The notes: a model not told the origin generated them from the letters alone. A stretch of DNA of 64,000 bases from Hexactinellida sp. DTS-2022 (GCA_028753945.1 JAPNXP010000012.1:930001-994000), one strand, 5' to 3'; positions 1 through 12,341 are shown, counted from the stretch's first letter. A program made the numbers and translations.

Positions 1-986
1 TTGGAAGTTTCGTTTTAGCATGTATATAATAGGTGATGAGTCAGCATTTTTATGTGCAGGTTGGGACCCGTTGGGTACTCACCCAACACCAACCAATACA
101 TTCGAAATATCAAATTCACAAAGTTGTAAAATCACTTTTCTTTGAAGATGTCATCATCACCTCAAGGTGTCAAGATCCATTTGTAGAGGTATTACGTTGC
201 ATAAAGACCAATTGATAAAAAGAAAGGCTGTTTCTATCTTGTATCATCTCTAAGATTAATGCTATATTAGTATAAATAATTATTCATATTATTTATTAAA
301 ATCAGACGCAACACTATACCGAGTATATATACCAACTAGTCATATTATTTGACCTACAGCAGCGTTAACAACTAAAGCGATAATTGTTACCGCTACTTTT
401 AAGGAAAGTGTTAAATTGCGTCAGCTTGCAGCATAACCATACTCTATCATTGCCTAGCTACGATTTGAAGAAGAATCAATATATTATTACAATTAGTATT
501 ACATTAGAACCTAACTTTAAATTGTGAAGTATGGCTAATAGCAGTAAAAAGCTAGGTGAGAATGACTAACGCAACTTATTTCTGGATAAAAGAAGTAACT
601 CATTTAACAAATTGACTTATTTCTGGATAAAAGACTTCACTTAATAACAAATGAACTTATAATGGATTAAAAACAACTAAACTACTAACAAATCAACATT
701 TGAATAACAGAATTTCATGGTGAATCCAATGGTGAAATAAAAATTGCGGGTTTAGTATAACATTTTTTAGTTATGGACCAGAAAAAATTTCAAAGGTGTC
801 AAAGTGGTATTTAAAAAATGGTCTTTCAAAAATTTGGCTCGAGGTGCACATCTGTAACATATGGGACACGGACACCGATGCTAAAATTTTGAGCTCCGGA
901 GAAATCTAACTCTGGCCTGTAGAGCGGATACGGACTAAAAAACAAACAAACAAACCAAGGCAGTAAGATTAGAACTGGGCCACTAT
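1..986. repeat. Interspersed repeat family A, partial copy
   Basis: No gene is seen. The stretch matches other parts of the window at 19720-20150 (opposite strand), 33500-34350, 35366-37620 and 53160-53870. Shared blocks include a start like TTGGAAGTTTCGTTTTAGC, a 'TCAAGGTGTCAAGA' block and a late block about hearing 'GGTGCACATCTGTAAC'. The short reading frame at 33-215 falls inside this repeat and is not a gene. The last 35 bases match the 'GGCAGTAAGATTAGAACTGG' motif that forms a tandem array at 37.6 kb. Confidence 0.7.
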
Positions 987-1079
987 CAGGGCCGGCGGAA
1001 GCTAGTGAGAGGTGGGGCGGCCTTGTATTATGACAGAAAAAGTGGGGCGGCCCAGGCCGCCCCTCTTCCGCAGGCCCTG
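987..1079. mobile_element. hAT-type MITE, 93 bp
   Basis: Short non-autonomous element with inverted ends CAGGGCCGGCGGAAG and CTTCCGCAGGCCCTG. A sister copy at 52451-53070 has the same ends and a clear 8-bp target duplication. Here the left flank is GCCACTAT and no matching right flank is seen, so one flank has decayed or been lost. Confidence 0.75.
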
Positions 1080-1637
1080 CAGACGGTACGGTGCAACCTC
1101 TATAAGTGGGGGAGCTTGGGACGGGCAAAATTTTAATTGCCTCCCATTCCCCAGTTATAATTTTCAATGGATAGACACTACATATGGTCATATTATGAAA
1201 TATATACTTATGTTAGGTAACTAAACGAGATTAGCAACGGATAATTATGCTGTTCATTAGCAATCAATCCCCGCTCACACGAGATTATGCGCATTCACTA
1301 ATTAGTAGATTATATATACTTACAACTAATTTACTACTGTATTTCTCAGTCAATTATCCGATTGGGTCAACCAATCGTCCGATTCAGTCAACCAATTATC
1401 CAAATCCATTCTAAGGATGCTAACGATATTGATAATGATAGTAATAAGACATAAATTATATATAATGGTAATAGTGTTGATAGAGATTAGTATATTATAC
1501 TATAGATCTTCGAGTCTAGTAGCTTTAGCTAACAGTTAATACATGGTAAAATGCATTGAGTGTGGCAGCTTGTGTAATACTTTGTAAAGCTCCTGGGCAA
1601 AATATACAATAGTAATTGCCTTCTTGCTGATACAAAT

Positions 1638-2500
1638 TAGAGCCGAGTGATAAGACAAGAACACGACACTACACGAATTCGTGTTCGTGTCGTGTTAGGC
1701 CAAAGTTTTCGTGTTCGTGTTCACAGTTCATGTCTCGTGTCGTGTTTGTGTCGTGTTGGGCAAAGATTTTCGTGTTCGTGTCGATTTCGTGTTCAAAGTT
1801 CAGGTATCGTGTCGTGTTTGTGTCGTGTTCGGTTAAAGTTTCATGGGGGTTTTGTTATTAATATTATTAGGGCCGAAACGAATATTCGAAATGTAACGAA
1901 CGAACCTTTTTCTAAACGAACGAATATTCGAATATTCGTTCGTTTGGATGACTAAGCATTAAATCAATTTCTAGAGACAAAATACATTGGAAAATAGGTT
2001 TTTGATAACATTAGAATGGTATAATAATAGTTACAAAGTGTATTATACACAAGTTAACTAATAATCAGCTAGTTTGTGTGGGAATTATATTTACGATATC
2101 TCTAAGCTATACAAAAGTCTTGTTGTTGTCCAAAATTAGTTAACGAATATCCGTTTCAATCTAATATTCGTTTGCAAACGAACGAATATTCGTTCAATCA
2201 TTTCGAACGAATATTCGAGTATTCGGTATATTCGTTGCAGCCCTAAATATTATACAATACTTGTGGTATACAAGTTATTGTATAATATTCGTATGTTATG
2301 ATCATAATTCATTATATTTATTCATTAATTTTTCCAACTTTGTATTTCGTGTTGATATTCGTGTTTCGTGTTGACGTTCGTGTTTCGTGTTCGTGTTTCG
2401 TGTTGGCGTTCGTGTTTCGTGTTTCGTGTTCGTGTTCGTGTCACATGTTTCGTGTTCGTGTTAGTCTTAAAGAAAATTTTGAACACGACGCTCACCTCTA
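1638..2500. mobile_element. hAT-type MITE nested in mariner, rich in CGTGTTCGTGT
   Basis: Ends TAGAGCCGAG and CTCACCTCTA are flanked by a perfect 8-bp target duplication ATACAAAT (1630-1637 and 2501-2508). Both inner flanks (1660-1850 and 2345-2470) consist of runs of CGTGTTCGTGT and its variants in the same sense. The middle is interrupted by another hAT-type element at 1868-2245. Confidence 0.9.
1868..2245. mobile_element. hAT-type MITE, CGAATATTCG-rich, innermost of three
   Basis: Ends TAGGGCCGAAACGAATATTC and, reversed, TAGGGCTGCAACGAATATAC. Perfect 8-bp target duplication AATATTAT at 1860-1867 and 2246-2253. Subterminal regions are filled with the palindrome CGAATATTCG. It is the youngest of three nested insertions here. 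Confidence 0.92.
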
Positions 2501-3509
2501 ATACAAATGTAGTCCCATCTGGAGGTGTAGATGGTCCATGTTGACTGAGAGCTCGTTTTACGTGAGCTTTAACGCTGTTAAAGGTGAATTCGATGGGGTT
2601 TAATTCACATGAATAAGGTGGAAGTCGGACCAACTCGAAGTTCGGAGGGATAATTTCACCTAACCGGTTTTCTACACCTCTATGACAAGGAGCGTTATCA
2701 AGAATGATATACGTTTTGTTAACTCCTTGATGTTCAACTAACGGTTGTCAAAAATCGCAAACGAACAATTCTTGAATGAATTGATCGAAGTGGGATTGTT
2801 TAGCTCCTCCAACGATGATGGTGTGATGAATCAGTCCCACGTTTGGAGATACTGCACAAAGCATTGTAATATGTGGTGTGCGTTGGTTCCCTGTTATTTT
2901 CTTAGCTGGCAATCCTTTTACAGCTCTACCTCTTGTTCTTGATGTGTAGAGTCCAAACCCGCACTCATCAACATAACAAAAACGAGCACCCATCTTATGC
3001 TGGGACATCAACCATGTTGCGTGTTCCCTTCTTGATGCTTCAGTTCATCGCAATTCCTATTTATTGGAATTTGTTCCAATTTTTTCATTGTAATTAATTT
3101 CCCTTCAAGACATCTGGCTATCGTGCTCACTGAAACCTGTACTCCTTTTAAATCCAGTTGTTCTTTCAATTCGTTGAGCGTGATGTCTGGACGGGATTCA
3201 ACCTTTTCAAGTAAAATGAAAATCTGTATCATTTAATTTCTTTCCTCTAGAACCACCTCTATTCTTCACTTGATACTTTCTCAAACTACAAATCCTATAT
3301 GCAGTATCTACTTTTACAGCAAATAGTTGGGACATTTGCTTGTAGGTCACGCCTGCTTCGTGGGCATCAATTAATCTCCTCCGCACCTCGTTTGTAATTG
3401 TCTTGCCTCCTTTTGGAGGTACACTGTTACTTCCAACAGATTCTGAAGTTTCCAATGTTGTGTTCATTTTTGAAGAATCAAAGTTTGCATCTTGAAAGTT
3501 ATTAAGCAA
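2501..3509 (-). pseudogene. Tc1/mariner DDE transposase pseudogene
   Basis: Reading on the minus strand from about 3509, coding segments in three frames give an N-terminal HTH region (VRRRLIDAHEAGVTYKQMSQ), a linker, then the DDE catalytic region: first Asp in YVDECGFGLYTSRTRGRA, second in ILDNAPCHRG, Glu in LPPYSCELNPIE, about 35 residues after the second Asp. This is the layout of IS630/Tc1/mariner transposases, which cut and paste at TA. At least two frame changes and one in-frame stop (TGA near 2748, probably an old Trp codon) break it. The C-terminal end is separated by the hAT insertion and seems to resume below 1637. Confidence 0.85.
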
Positions 3510-3712
3510 ATTATTTGTTTGTGCCTCATATTTACCTGCTTATATAAATACACCAACCGTATACCAAAATGAAAAACAACTGTATTCATATTCATTGGAT
3601 CAATCGGATAATTGGTTGACCCAATGGGATGATTGGTTGACCGAATCGGACGATTGGTTGACCCAATGGGATGATTGGTTGACTGAATCGGATAATTGAC
3701 TGAGAAATACAG

Positions 3713-4480
3713 TAATACTGCTATATCTAATCGTTACTATTCATAATTGTTCGTGTACATATATTTACTTATCAAACGTATAACTTGGGCACAACACTTA
3801 TAACACATCCATTAATGTAAGTTCTAAGTCAGAATTTGTATATTTTGACAATTTAGTTAAATTCTGATCCACCGCCGATGATTTCTTAAAAAACATTAGA
3901 GTAGAGCATCAAAAATATTTATTCTATAGAACTCTAGAGTGTATTTATTAGAAATGCAGCATAATTTATAAGTATTATGTTAGAATTTGTCCATCTCCCC
4001 CCTATTTAAAGAGGTAATTTTGTATGGGGATACTAATTCCTTTAAAATTAAGGTCCCCCATTCCCCACTTCCTCGCTTATAGAGGATCATTTGTATGGAA
4101 ATGAACAAATGTGGACCAATTGAAGTTGTACTGTACTATGTACTTGTTTACGTATTACAGTAAAACCTGAAAAATCCGACACCGTTGGGATAAGGAAAAA
4201 ATGTCGGATTATGCAGGCTCTAATGCATAGTCCGACTCTCATTGGGATAAAGAAAGTGTCGGTTCTGCTGAATTCCGGATTATAGAGGGTCGGATTATGC
4301 AGGTTCTACTGTACAACATTAGCAAGTTAGTCTCAATTATATATGCGTTTTCTATGCGCCCATCAATTTCAAAACAATTCGGACAAACAAACAAACAATC
4401 AACAATCGAATTTGAATAAAGTTGATTAATAAGTAGTATTTAATAAAACATTTTCCCATAGGATATTAGGATCTAACGGC
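3713..4480. other. Spacer with one pogo-type MITE
   Basis: No gene is seen. It holds a pogo-like MITE (4158-4311) and a short CAAACAAACAA tract near 4380-4400 before the start of the broken NLR copy. Confidence 0.6.
4158..4311. mobile_element. pogo/Tigger-type MITE
   Basis: Inverted ends CAGTAAAACCTGAAAAATCC and, reversed, CAGTAGAACCTGCATAATCC, flanked by TA (4156-4157, 4312-4313). Related copies are at 7826-7967, 43358-43524 and 60154-60340. The ends and TA duplication are typical of non-autonomous pogo-like elements. Confidence 0.85.
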
Positions 4481-7400
4481 ATGGATCAAGTAATTATCGA
4501 CACCGAAAATATCAATGAGCTGTCGAAGGAATTAACGACAGGCGACGTAGCGAAGCTAAGAATACAAATGATAGTACCCGCGGGGATTTGGATGAAGATT
4601 GTGACGGAACATCCTTCTTGTATGCCATTTTGCACTGGGAAGGGTTTAAACCGTATTCGTTATACCAGGCATTAAATAGTATGAAACGTCCGGACCTATT
4701 ATCGATTGTAAGCAAAGTTCCAAGGTTATGTGTCTCACAAGAAAATGTTTCATTCGCAGAGGCAGAGCCATTATCAATGAAAACATTGTTACAGCTGTTG
4801 AAGGAGGAAATACCCCAGAGGAACTGGCAGGTCATAGCTATGGGCTCTAAAATTAGCTCACAAAGCAAGTATGAATTTGAAAGCATAATTATGGAGTGCC
4901 TCGAAAGTGGAATAATCAACAAAGATCTAAGTAATCTTGAAAAATTCTGAAAGCAGTCGGTCGTTTGGATGTAGCTTACAAAATTAAAGAATACCAACCC
5001 ATTTTCGTAGGAATATCAGAAGATGAGTTCACAGGGAAAAAATGAAAAGGGCATTAAGACTGGAAGGTGCTGAAAGTAAACAGTGGGACAAAAACTGAAA
5101 CATTTCCTTACATAACATACACAATGGTGACACAGATATTGGGAGAATATGAAAAAGTGAGCTTAACGAGTGTGTAAGTAGAATTAACCATTGTTAAAGA
5201 GAACTTCGTCCCGTGAACCTGGAAGATGAAACAACGTTTAATGAGATAGCTATCTGAGGAAGATCGCTACCAAACAAATCAATATAAGTCCGGTGGACTT
5301 TACAAACGGATTGACAACATATACCGCATAGAAACCAGAGATTTGGGGCATAATTGGCAACCCCGGATGTGGGAAAACATTCCTTTCAAAGAGGATAGCA
5401 TTAAAATTCGCAGAGGCTGAACTCAAACAAATTTCCTACTCCATTGCTATTCCTTGTCGCAACACCAATTGGCATTCGATGGAAACCAGTCGCGTAGAAG
5501 AAGACAAATCAGTCACATCTGAATTTGTCCAACGATGGCTGTGCTTAGGATTGCCAGCGACATCCGATTGGACGAAAGACCTCGCCAAGCACATAGCCAA
5601 ATCGGATGGGGAGGGTCTGTTGCTCATCATAGATGGACTCGACGAGTTCATAAGAAGATCCCGTTTGACAAGTCTCTGCTATACTCACTGCTAACAAGAG
5701 AAGCGCTGCGTCAGTCCACCATCATAGCCACAACGAGACCAGGGGTCTGGACAGACATTAGCGCGCACAGTGCATGAGTGCACGCTACATAGCCGACAGT
5801 AACGAGCACTTCTCGGTCTACCGAATGGTTGTGCGTTTCCTCTGTGGTCTCCTAGCTAATCGGTCAGCTGCTCTGCTAACCATTCTGTGTAGAAAGTTGA
5901 TTCCTGACACAACTGGAAAATATACCCATGTATCACCAATTAGGATTTGAATTCGGTAATCCATTATTGCAATACGCAAGATGTTATGACTTTACGAAGA
6001 AATACTTCAAATTAATCCCCAATCTTTCCGAGACGAATTCTCTCCATATCCACCTCGCCACCAAGCAAATCCTTCCCGCATCTGTCTCGCTGTATCTCGA
6101 TGAGAAGACATTACCCGTGTCCCCTAACGAGTGGAATTGCTTCACACAGTCACTGCAGCTAGTCAAACGTATTAGACTCCTCTACATACACACCTCGCAT
6201 GTGAGTATAGAGCAGTTTGAATCTGTAATTAAGCAAATACGAACTTATCCACTATCCCAGTTAGCAGTTAAATTTGCTCTTGAATTTGAAACTCTAGAGG
6301 ATTATGAATGAAAGAGTCTATGAGTCCTAAAGTCATAGCCTACTTTAACCTCAATAATTCAGCAGAACTCAGTCATACTACTCGCATTAGCATAGAACTA
6401 TTAATGGGTGAAATAGAGAATTTGACAGATATCGATTTGTTCACTTCTCCTATCAATCAGCATATTAATAGCATGAGACTGTGGGGGAGTAATTATAATT
6501 GTTCCAAAGAATTACTCCACCAACTAGCCAACTCTGTGTATCTTCCGAATTCTTCCAGTACCTGTCTATTGAACCTTTTGGCCTTATCCTACCTAGAATA
6601 ACCCAAGCCACTCAATTAAAGGGCCTATACACAGATTGCTTTATATCTGGAGACAATGAGCAGCTAATACAGAAACTAATGCCTAAACTCACTCAGTTAA
6701 GGTTCAGGTATACTCTAGAGCACTTCTACCAAATATATTTACCCGAATTAATTAAATTTTTTACAGCGGATTTACTTCATCTTCTAAATGGCAAAAATGC
6801 AATAATATTCGATCTAGGCAACTCAGTGAAAAAATTTTTTTCTATAAAATCGTATTTTGCGGAACGGATAAGTATTTTCCTGTTAATTATTAACAGTAGA
6901 TTGTTGTTGCATTGCATGAAGAAACTTCTAAACTATCATATGAGTGCAAGAATTCTTTTAATCACTTATGAGTCAAATTTTTCATCAATAAATGTGGACA
7001 TCACTTTTTTCATCATCAATAAACTTAATAAAAATAAAAATAAAAGTTACAAATGAAATCGCTGCACTCATATGATAGAACTGATTGAGAGCTGTCCAAA
7101 ACCATTGAGATTTTGTTTCTATGTAGTATATGAGTCATAATATGACTTCCGCAATGGCAATAATTGTGTTTGGAGATAGTGGGGTTTGAAAAAAAGTTTC
7201 CCCTATGGCAGTGGCTTAGGTGGAAGACACTAAAAAGTCTGTATCATTGAAGGTTTTTAATATTTTTCCATAGGATTTGAAATTAGGATGCGATATATGC
7301 TTTTCTATCCAAATATAAGATATAACCTAAATGTGGCATTGTCCCGAAATTATCAAGTTTCTATGGTATACTGCAACCGGAAACCAAAACCAGAACCCCA

Positions 7401-7800
7401 ATATTTTTTTCAAAACTCGAAGCGAGTCAAACTGGAGAAATAATTGGGATTTTTCTTTGAAATTTCGTGAGAGTCCACATGGGTATCCACCCAATCAGAA
7501 AATGCAATAAAAACGAGATTTACCATAGTTTGGGATTTTATCGAAATTTTGGGATTTTGTAGAGGATACCTGAACCTTAACAGAAATTAAATATCGTGAC
7601 TACTACCTGCTACCTCACATGGCACATCTAACTCAACTCACATATCTTGATATGGAGACTGGATTTGACCAATCGCTCTCAGCCATTCTACTCCAAGTAC
7701 TGAATAACAATCATAAGATTCATAACACACTAAGGGTAGTCACCCTATGGTGCTTAGAAAAGATAGGATTCAAGAGTTGACAGAATTCTTAAGTCTGAGC
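4481..7800 (+). pseudogene. Broken NACHT-LRR (NLR) receptor copy
   Basis: A decayed paralogue of the intact gene at 13696-17064. Matching blocks in order: N-terminal death-fold region (4481-4950, with one frame change near 4590), NACHT Walker A (GNPGCGKTFLSKRIA at about 5360), Walker B (LLLIIDGLDEF at about 5620), sensor-1 segment TIIATTRPGVW, then a jump. Relative to the intact copy roughly 600 bp after the sensor (winged-helix region) are missing, joining near 5775. LRR-side blocks follow at 5928-6700 and 7580-7800. Several stops and frame changes are present, and a TTAA-flanked element (6701-7576) sits within the LRR region. It probably makes no receptor. Confidence 0.9.
6701..7576. mobile_element. 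TTAA-flanked non-autonomous element (piggyBac-like) in NLR pseudogene
   Basis: The intact paralogue reads CAGTTAACAGAAATT once at the matching place. Here TTAA occurs at 6697-6700 and 7577-7580 around 876 bp with inverted ends GGTTCAGGTATACTCTA and, reversed, GGTTCAGGTATCCTCTA. The TTAA duplication points to the piggyBac type, although a TA-duplicating element cannot be ruled out. No transposase is encoded. The reading frame running to 7056 enters this insert and is accidental. Confidence 0.8.
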
Positions 7801-7825
7801 TAGCTAAAGTACTGAATTTGTATTA

Positions 7826-7967
7826 CAGTAGAACCTGCATAATCCGACGCCGTTGGGATAGGAAAGAAGTTGTCGGATAATGCAGGCTCTAATGCATAGG
7901 TTGACGCGAAAACCTCGGTTCTGCTGAATTCCGGATTATAGAGGGTAGTATTATACAGGTTGTACTG
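7826..7967. mobile_element. pogo/Tigger-type MITE
   Basis: Ends CAGTAGAACCTGCATAATCC and, reversed, CAGTACAACCTG, flanked by TA at 7824-7825 and 7968-7969. It lies directly after the last recognisable LRR block of the broken NLR copy and may have cut into it. Confidence 0.85.
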
Positions 7968-7969
7968 TA

Positions 7970-8757
7970 CGTCTATGGGAGCATCTCTCAACTTTTTCGC
8001 GTCTAGACAAGTTTCCTTTAAAAATTCCGAGCCTGGATGAAACCCAAATATCTTTTCAGAGAATGTTTATAATCTATGAAATGTGCTTTCAGGTCAAATA
8101 TCTTTATTTGTAATGTCCCAAGAGTCTGCTACAACTTATAATATCAATCGATAATATGCTTTGAGTTAATTAAAAACGTCAATTTATTACTCCCTTATTA
8201 TTAACAGAAATGAGATATAGATTAACTATCATGTATGGTTAGTATTTAGTTCATTAATTATTAATGGTTACTTGGGTTACAGAAGAATTTGCCTGAGAGT
8301 CACTTTTTGCTCAATTTAGATACTGGGTTTAATCTACTTATATATAAATAGAATTGATTTAGCTGTAGGCATAATTTTACAAACTTGAATCTAACAATTA
8401 TTATCTATCTATCAATTTGAGAATCATTACCATTTCTACGAGTCTTTTCACCTAAACTTCCAAGTGAGTTTATTTTAAATAATATAGTGAACTCGTCTAT
8501 CCGTGTATTATACACTCACGTTCCAAAGTATTCGTACCGATCTATAATTTCTGAACAAGTGGCAAATACGGTAATATATATTCTACTTCACGTGTATCTT
8601 ATCTAATTTAATATATTGAATATAAGTTTGGCAAATAGCTGGTTATACAAATTATTTCTTAGTCGACATGCCCAAAGTGGCTGCATATTCCTGCTACAAA
8701 TATTAACCCTGGCAAACCGATTATTGAGACTCACCATGCCGAAATAAAATTTATTTG
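7970..8757. other. AT-rich spacer, no gene seen
   Basis: No coding segment, RNA gene or delimitable element was recognised here. Confidence 0.5.
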
Positions 8758-9020
8758 ATACGAGCCCTTTGGTCTCGGTCGCTCCGCGACGGATAAATCC
8801 GTCTTTTTATATTAATATCATACGTTTATAAATGCGAAATTCGAAATCTGCAACTTGTTTACCTATAATCCCCGTTGGAAGCTGGCTTCTGGGTTCATTT
8901 TGAATTTTAATATTTGTTTACATATTTTTGTAAAGAACAATAAATATTCAACAATAAATATTCATAATTTCATATTAGAAATTTGTAAATGCAAAATCAA
9001 ATTCAACATCCTATACTTGT
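8758..9020. repeat. Hairpin-tailed repeat (family B), partial
   Basis: Starts with the GC-rich tail 'GAGCCCTTTGGTCTCGGTCG', then GTCGCTCCGCGAC, and continues into the 'CTTGTTTACCTATAAT' unit also found at 10048-10608 and 43987-44530. The microhairpin block is shorter than in those copies. Confidence 0.65.
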
Positions 9021-9776
9021 TTCAACACGGTTGATCATTTTAATAAAAAAATTGGGTTAATTTTTATTTAAATTAGATTTTTGATTTTAATTAATTTTTT
9101 AGAGTAAATCACAGTTATATTTGGGTTAGTATTTTCTGATTTATTCTCTTCATGTAAGCTTAAATCTGGGGTCCACGGATATAATATACTGCTTAGGGGG
9201 CCACAGCTGAAAGAGGTTGGGATATAATCTGCTAAATGTCACTCTATACAACGATCATTTGTAAATAGGTTAGCGGGCTGTTAAAATAATTCCTATGTGA
9301 TTTCCCATCATATAACCAACATGTGTATAAGGCCTTCAAACGTTGCGTAACGCTTTCAAGGGGAGAAAGATTACGAATGTGACAGATAGTACTTTTTATT
9401 ACAAAATGGCAAAAACGACACGTAAGGAAAGGGATTTATAATTTCCGTTAATTTTCCGTTACATTTTACAATATTTAAATACAATTAGCATAACATTAGA
9501 AGAGTATTTGCTTTAAATACAAGCAAGGGCCGCAGGCCCGAGTGCACATATTTAATCTCAAAAGGTGACAAACCTTTAGCCAATTTAATTCGAGGTATAC
9601 TAGAATAATATTCTCCAATTAATTTTCTTTTTCCTTATGTCACGTGTATATACCTAAAGTTGGGATCCACGGATAATACTTAGCTAGTTTAGGGATTACA
9701 GCACAAATGGTTGGGATTCTCTGTTCTACAACAATAGGATTACTGTTCTTGCTATGTATATTCTGTACAGTATACG

Positions 9777-10702
9777 TTATTATAGGAAATTATACGCGAT
9801 TTGGAGCAACCATTTTCTAATAGTACATGAAATTAGCGCGCAAATAATATTAGAAATAATTCAAGATTGTTAATAACAAATATTTTGATCAAATACTATT
9901 TCTTCTGCCAAATAGGCTTCCAATCTATTTGATAGACAAGGCATCTTCTCAACACAGTTGCACATCGGAAAATATGTAGCTTTGTAGTTCATATCCATAA
10001 TCCATTGTATAACTGTGCTGGAAATATAACATTGCTAAATATAAATTACGACCCTTCGGTCTCGGTCGCTTTGCGACAGATCGGTGCTACGCACCTCAAG
10101 TTAACGGCCGCTACGCGGCCTTACTCCTCACTAAACAATTGATTACATAGTTAGTAATATTGGTCATAGTTATATACTTATAATACCCGTTGAAAGCTAA
10201 CTTCTAGGTTGATTTTGAATTTTCATTTATTTGTTTACCTATTTTGTGTAAACAACAACAACAAATATTAATAATAGAAATTTGTAAATGCGAAATTTGT
10301 GTTCAGCATACTTGTTTACCTATAATACCCGTTGAAAGCTAACTTCTAGGTTGATTTTGAATTTTCATTAATTTGTTTACCTATTTTGTGTCAACAACAA
10401 CAACAAATATTGATAATATAAATTTTTAAACGCGAAATTCGTGTTCAGCATACTTGTTTACCCCCTTATAACATTTGTTTACCAATTATAACATTTGAAA
10501 GTTAGTTTATATCTCATTTATAAATGCGGTTTCTATTCCCCCATCACTTTAATACAATCCGAACAAACAAACAAACAAACAAACAAACAAACAAACAACA
10601 ATCGAGATTTAATAATATAGATATAATTGTGCTGGAAATTAACGCGATTTAAATTAGCGCAATTTGGAGAAAATTTAATGTAGCGTTAATTTCCTATAAT
10701 AA
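9777..10702. mobile_element. TTATTATAGGAAATTA-ended element with family B repeat inside
   Basis: The ends TTATTATAGGAAATTA and TAATTTCCTATAATAA are inverted relative to each other. They resemble those of the elements at 11079-11492 and 54006-54388, including internal GAAATTAACGCG words. The centre is occupied by a family B repeat (10048-10608), which probably inserted later because the phrase 'TGTGCTGGAAAT' occurs on both sides. Confidence 0.5.
10048..10608. repeat. Family B repeat with three triloop hairpins
   Basis: The left end carries three consecutive small perfect palindromes with 3-nt loops: GTCGC-TTT-GCGAC, GGTGC-TAC-GCACC and GGCCGC-TAC-GCGGCC (about 10068-10122). The body has two near-identical units of about 130 bp (10175-10440) containing 'CTTGTTTACCTATAATACCC'. 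The right end is a CAAA microsatellite (10561-10600) then CAATCGAGATTT. The same structure, reversed, is at 43987-44530 and tail-only copies are at 8758 and 53460. Class unknown. Confidence 0.7.
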
Positions 10703-11078
10703 TTGTAATCTGCTAAAGGTCACTCTATATAGCAGCCTGCAAAAACATTAGCAAACTGTGTATACCATTTAAACGTTAAGAACGCTTCCAAGCGGGATTA
10801 GATTACCGGTGTGCCAGACTATTTAACATGATGTAGGTCAGGGGTTCGCAAACTTTTGCAGTATACCGGCCACATTCAGGTAAGGACATTTCATTACCGG
10901 CCGCATCTAAAAACAAATGTTTTTTCGTATTAAACTATTTGGCTTATAGCCTTTCTATACATATAAGTATCACCAGCGGTTCCAGAAATGTCAAAAGTGG
11001 ATGCCCAAGAAACAAAGCGAGCGTAGCGGGGCTTATAAGGGACTCCTGGGTGCTTACCCCAAGAATTGTTTTAACTTA

Positions 11079-11492
11079 CCTTATTATAGGAAATTAACGC
11101 GCCTTGAAATTAACGCGAATCTCTCCTAATCGCGTTAATTTCCTTCGCGATAATTTCATGGAGCGTTAATTTCCATGACCTTAATTTCCTGCTATTTATC
11201 AAAATTATACAATGGATGGACATACTTCCGAGCTACATATTTTCAGATGTGCAACTAGGTTGAAAGGATATTATACCATGTCTATCAAGTAGACTGGAAA
11301 CATATTTGGGCACAATAAATAATATTTAATCAAGAGATTAATAACCCTGAAATTTTTTCTAAAATTTATTCGCGTTAATTTCATGTAGTATTTGAAAATG
11401 TTCAGCTCCAATTCGTGTTAATTTCATGGCAAGTTAATTTCCTTCGCGTTAATTTCATGGGCTTCATGGCGCATTAATTTCCTATAATAAGG
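11079..11492. mobile_element. TA-flanked palindromic MITE
   Basis: Perfect inverted ends CCTTATTATAGG / CCTATAATAAGG flanked by TA (11077-11078, 11493-11494). The arms are full of GAAATTAACGCG and its complement. A full sister copy is at 54006-54388. Confidence 0.85.
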
Positions 11493-12341
11493 TATATATA
11501 ATTCACTGGTGTTTGTAGAACAAATTAGCTAGAAAATCAGGGTGGGTCAATCGACAGATACTTGACCCATAGCCAGGTGGTGGGTCCCATTTAAAAAAAT
11601 ATTTCATGAAGTACCTGGTACTTCATGGAGGGTACGAATCAATATTATTGCGAAATTTTACAGCAAATTATCAAGAATTTACACTAAGGGTAATTTTTAT
11701 AAATCTTATCACACCTAAAGGTGAGAATTTCTGACTAATTAAATTGTAAAAAAAATGTGTTTTGGGTAAAAATGCTCATAGGAGGACTTCAGGGACCAGA
11801 TGTAATTAACTTCGTATCAATTTGTGCTAATCTGACATAGGTGACAACTCCAGAGTGTCACTTGTGGCAAATACTGAATGGGTGTAGGGGTCCAAAAGCA
11901 ATAAATTCGTTAAGTACTTGGTACTTCGTGAGGGGGGGTGGGTGGGTATGCCCTAAAAATATATTTTTCCATGAAGTCACCTATGGGCTATTAGTATTCT
12001 TAAGATTGACCCCCCCCCTGATACATTAGGAGTACTATACACAAGTTTATAGCTAATGTTTATACGATTATGTTCATAAAATAATAATAAAATATATCCG
12101 GACGGAGGGTAAATTTGTACTGACGGGAATGATAATCAAGTTATTTATTTTATATGGCCTAAACTGTGTGCATGTAATTAAATTTGGTTAGAGTAAAGTC
12201 AGTTTCATGGCAATCATATAGTATCTAGAATATAAAACAAAAATATATCAAATTTCAAGTATTAAAGCATGTTAAAAATTTCCTTAAAATGTACCAATGA
12301 TTCGAAATTGTCCTCGTAGAACATTTTTTAGGCATTGCTGC

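Larger units (their letters stand above)
1337..3712 (-). mobile_element. Tc1/mariner-type transposon, dead
   Basis: The element is flanked by TA (1335-1336 and 3713-3714). It has inverted ends starting CTGTATTTCTCAGTCAATTA, followed by reiterated subterminal motifs like GATTGGTTGACCCAAT at 1355-1408 and 3595-3700. It carries a minus-strand transposase remnant and was later hit by a hAT element (1638-2500), itself hit by another (1868-2245). TA duplication, the end structure and the DDE motifs agree on the IS630-Tc1-mariner superfamily. Confidence 0.85.

Noticed and set aside
826-1191. 121-codon minus-strand frame with a signal-like hydrophobic stretch
   Set aside because: It spans a family A repeat and a hAT MITE. 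No domain, and repeats continue through it.
6499-7056. 185-codon frame extending the LRR region
   Set aside because: Beyond 6700 it runs into the TTAA-flanked insert. The hydrophobic tail is insert sequence.
10068-10122. tRNA-like gene in the GC-rich block
   Set aside because: The three hairpins do not fold into a cloverleaf, and no box A/B promoter motif is present.
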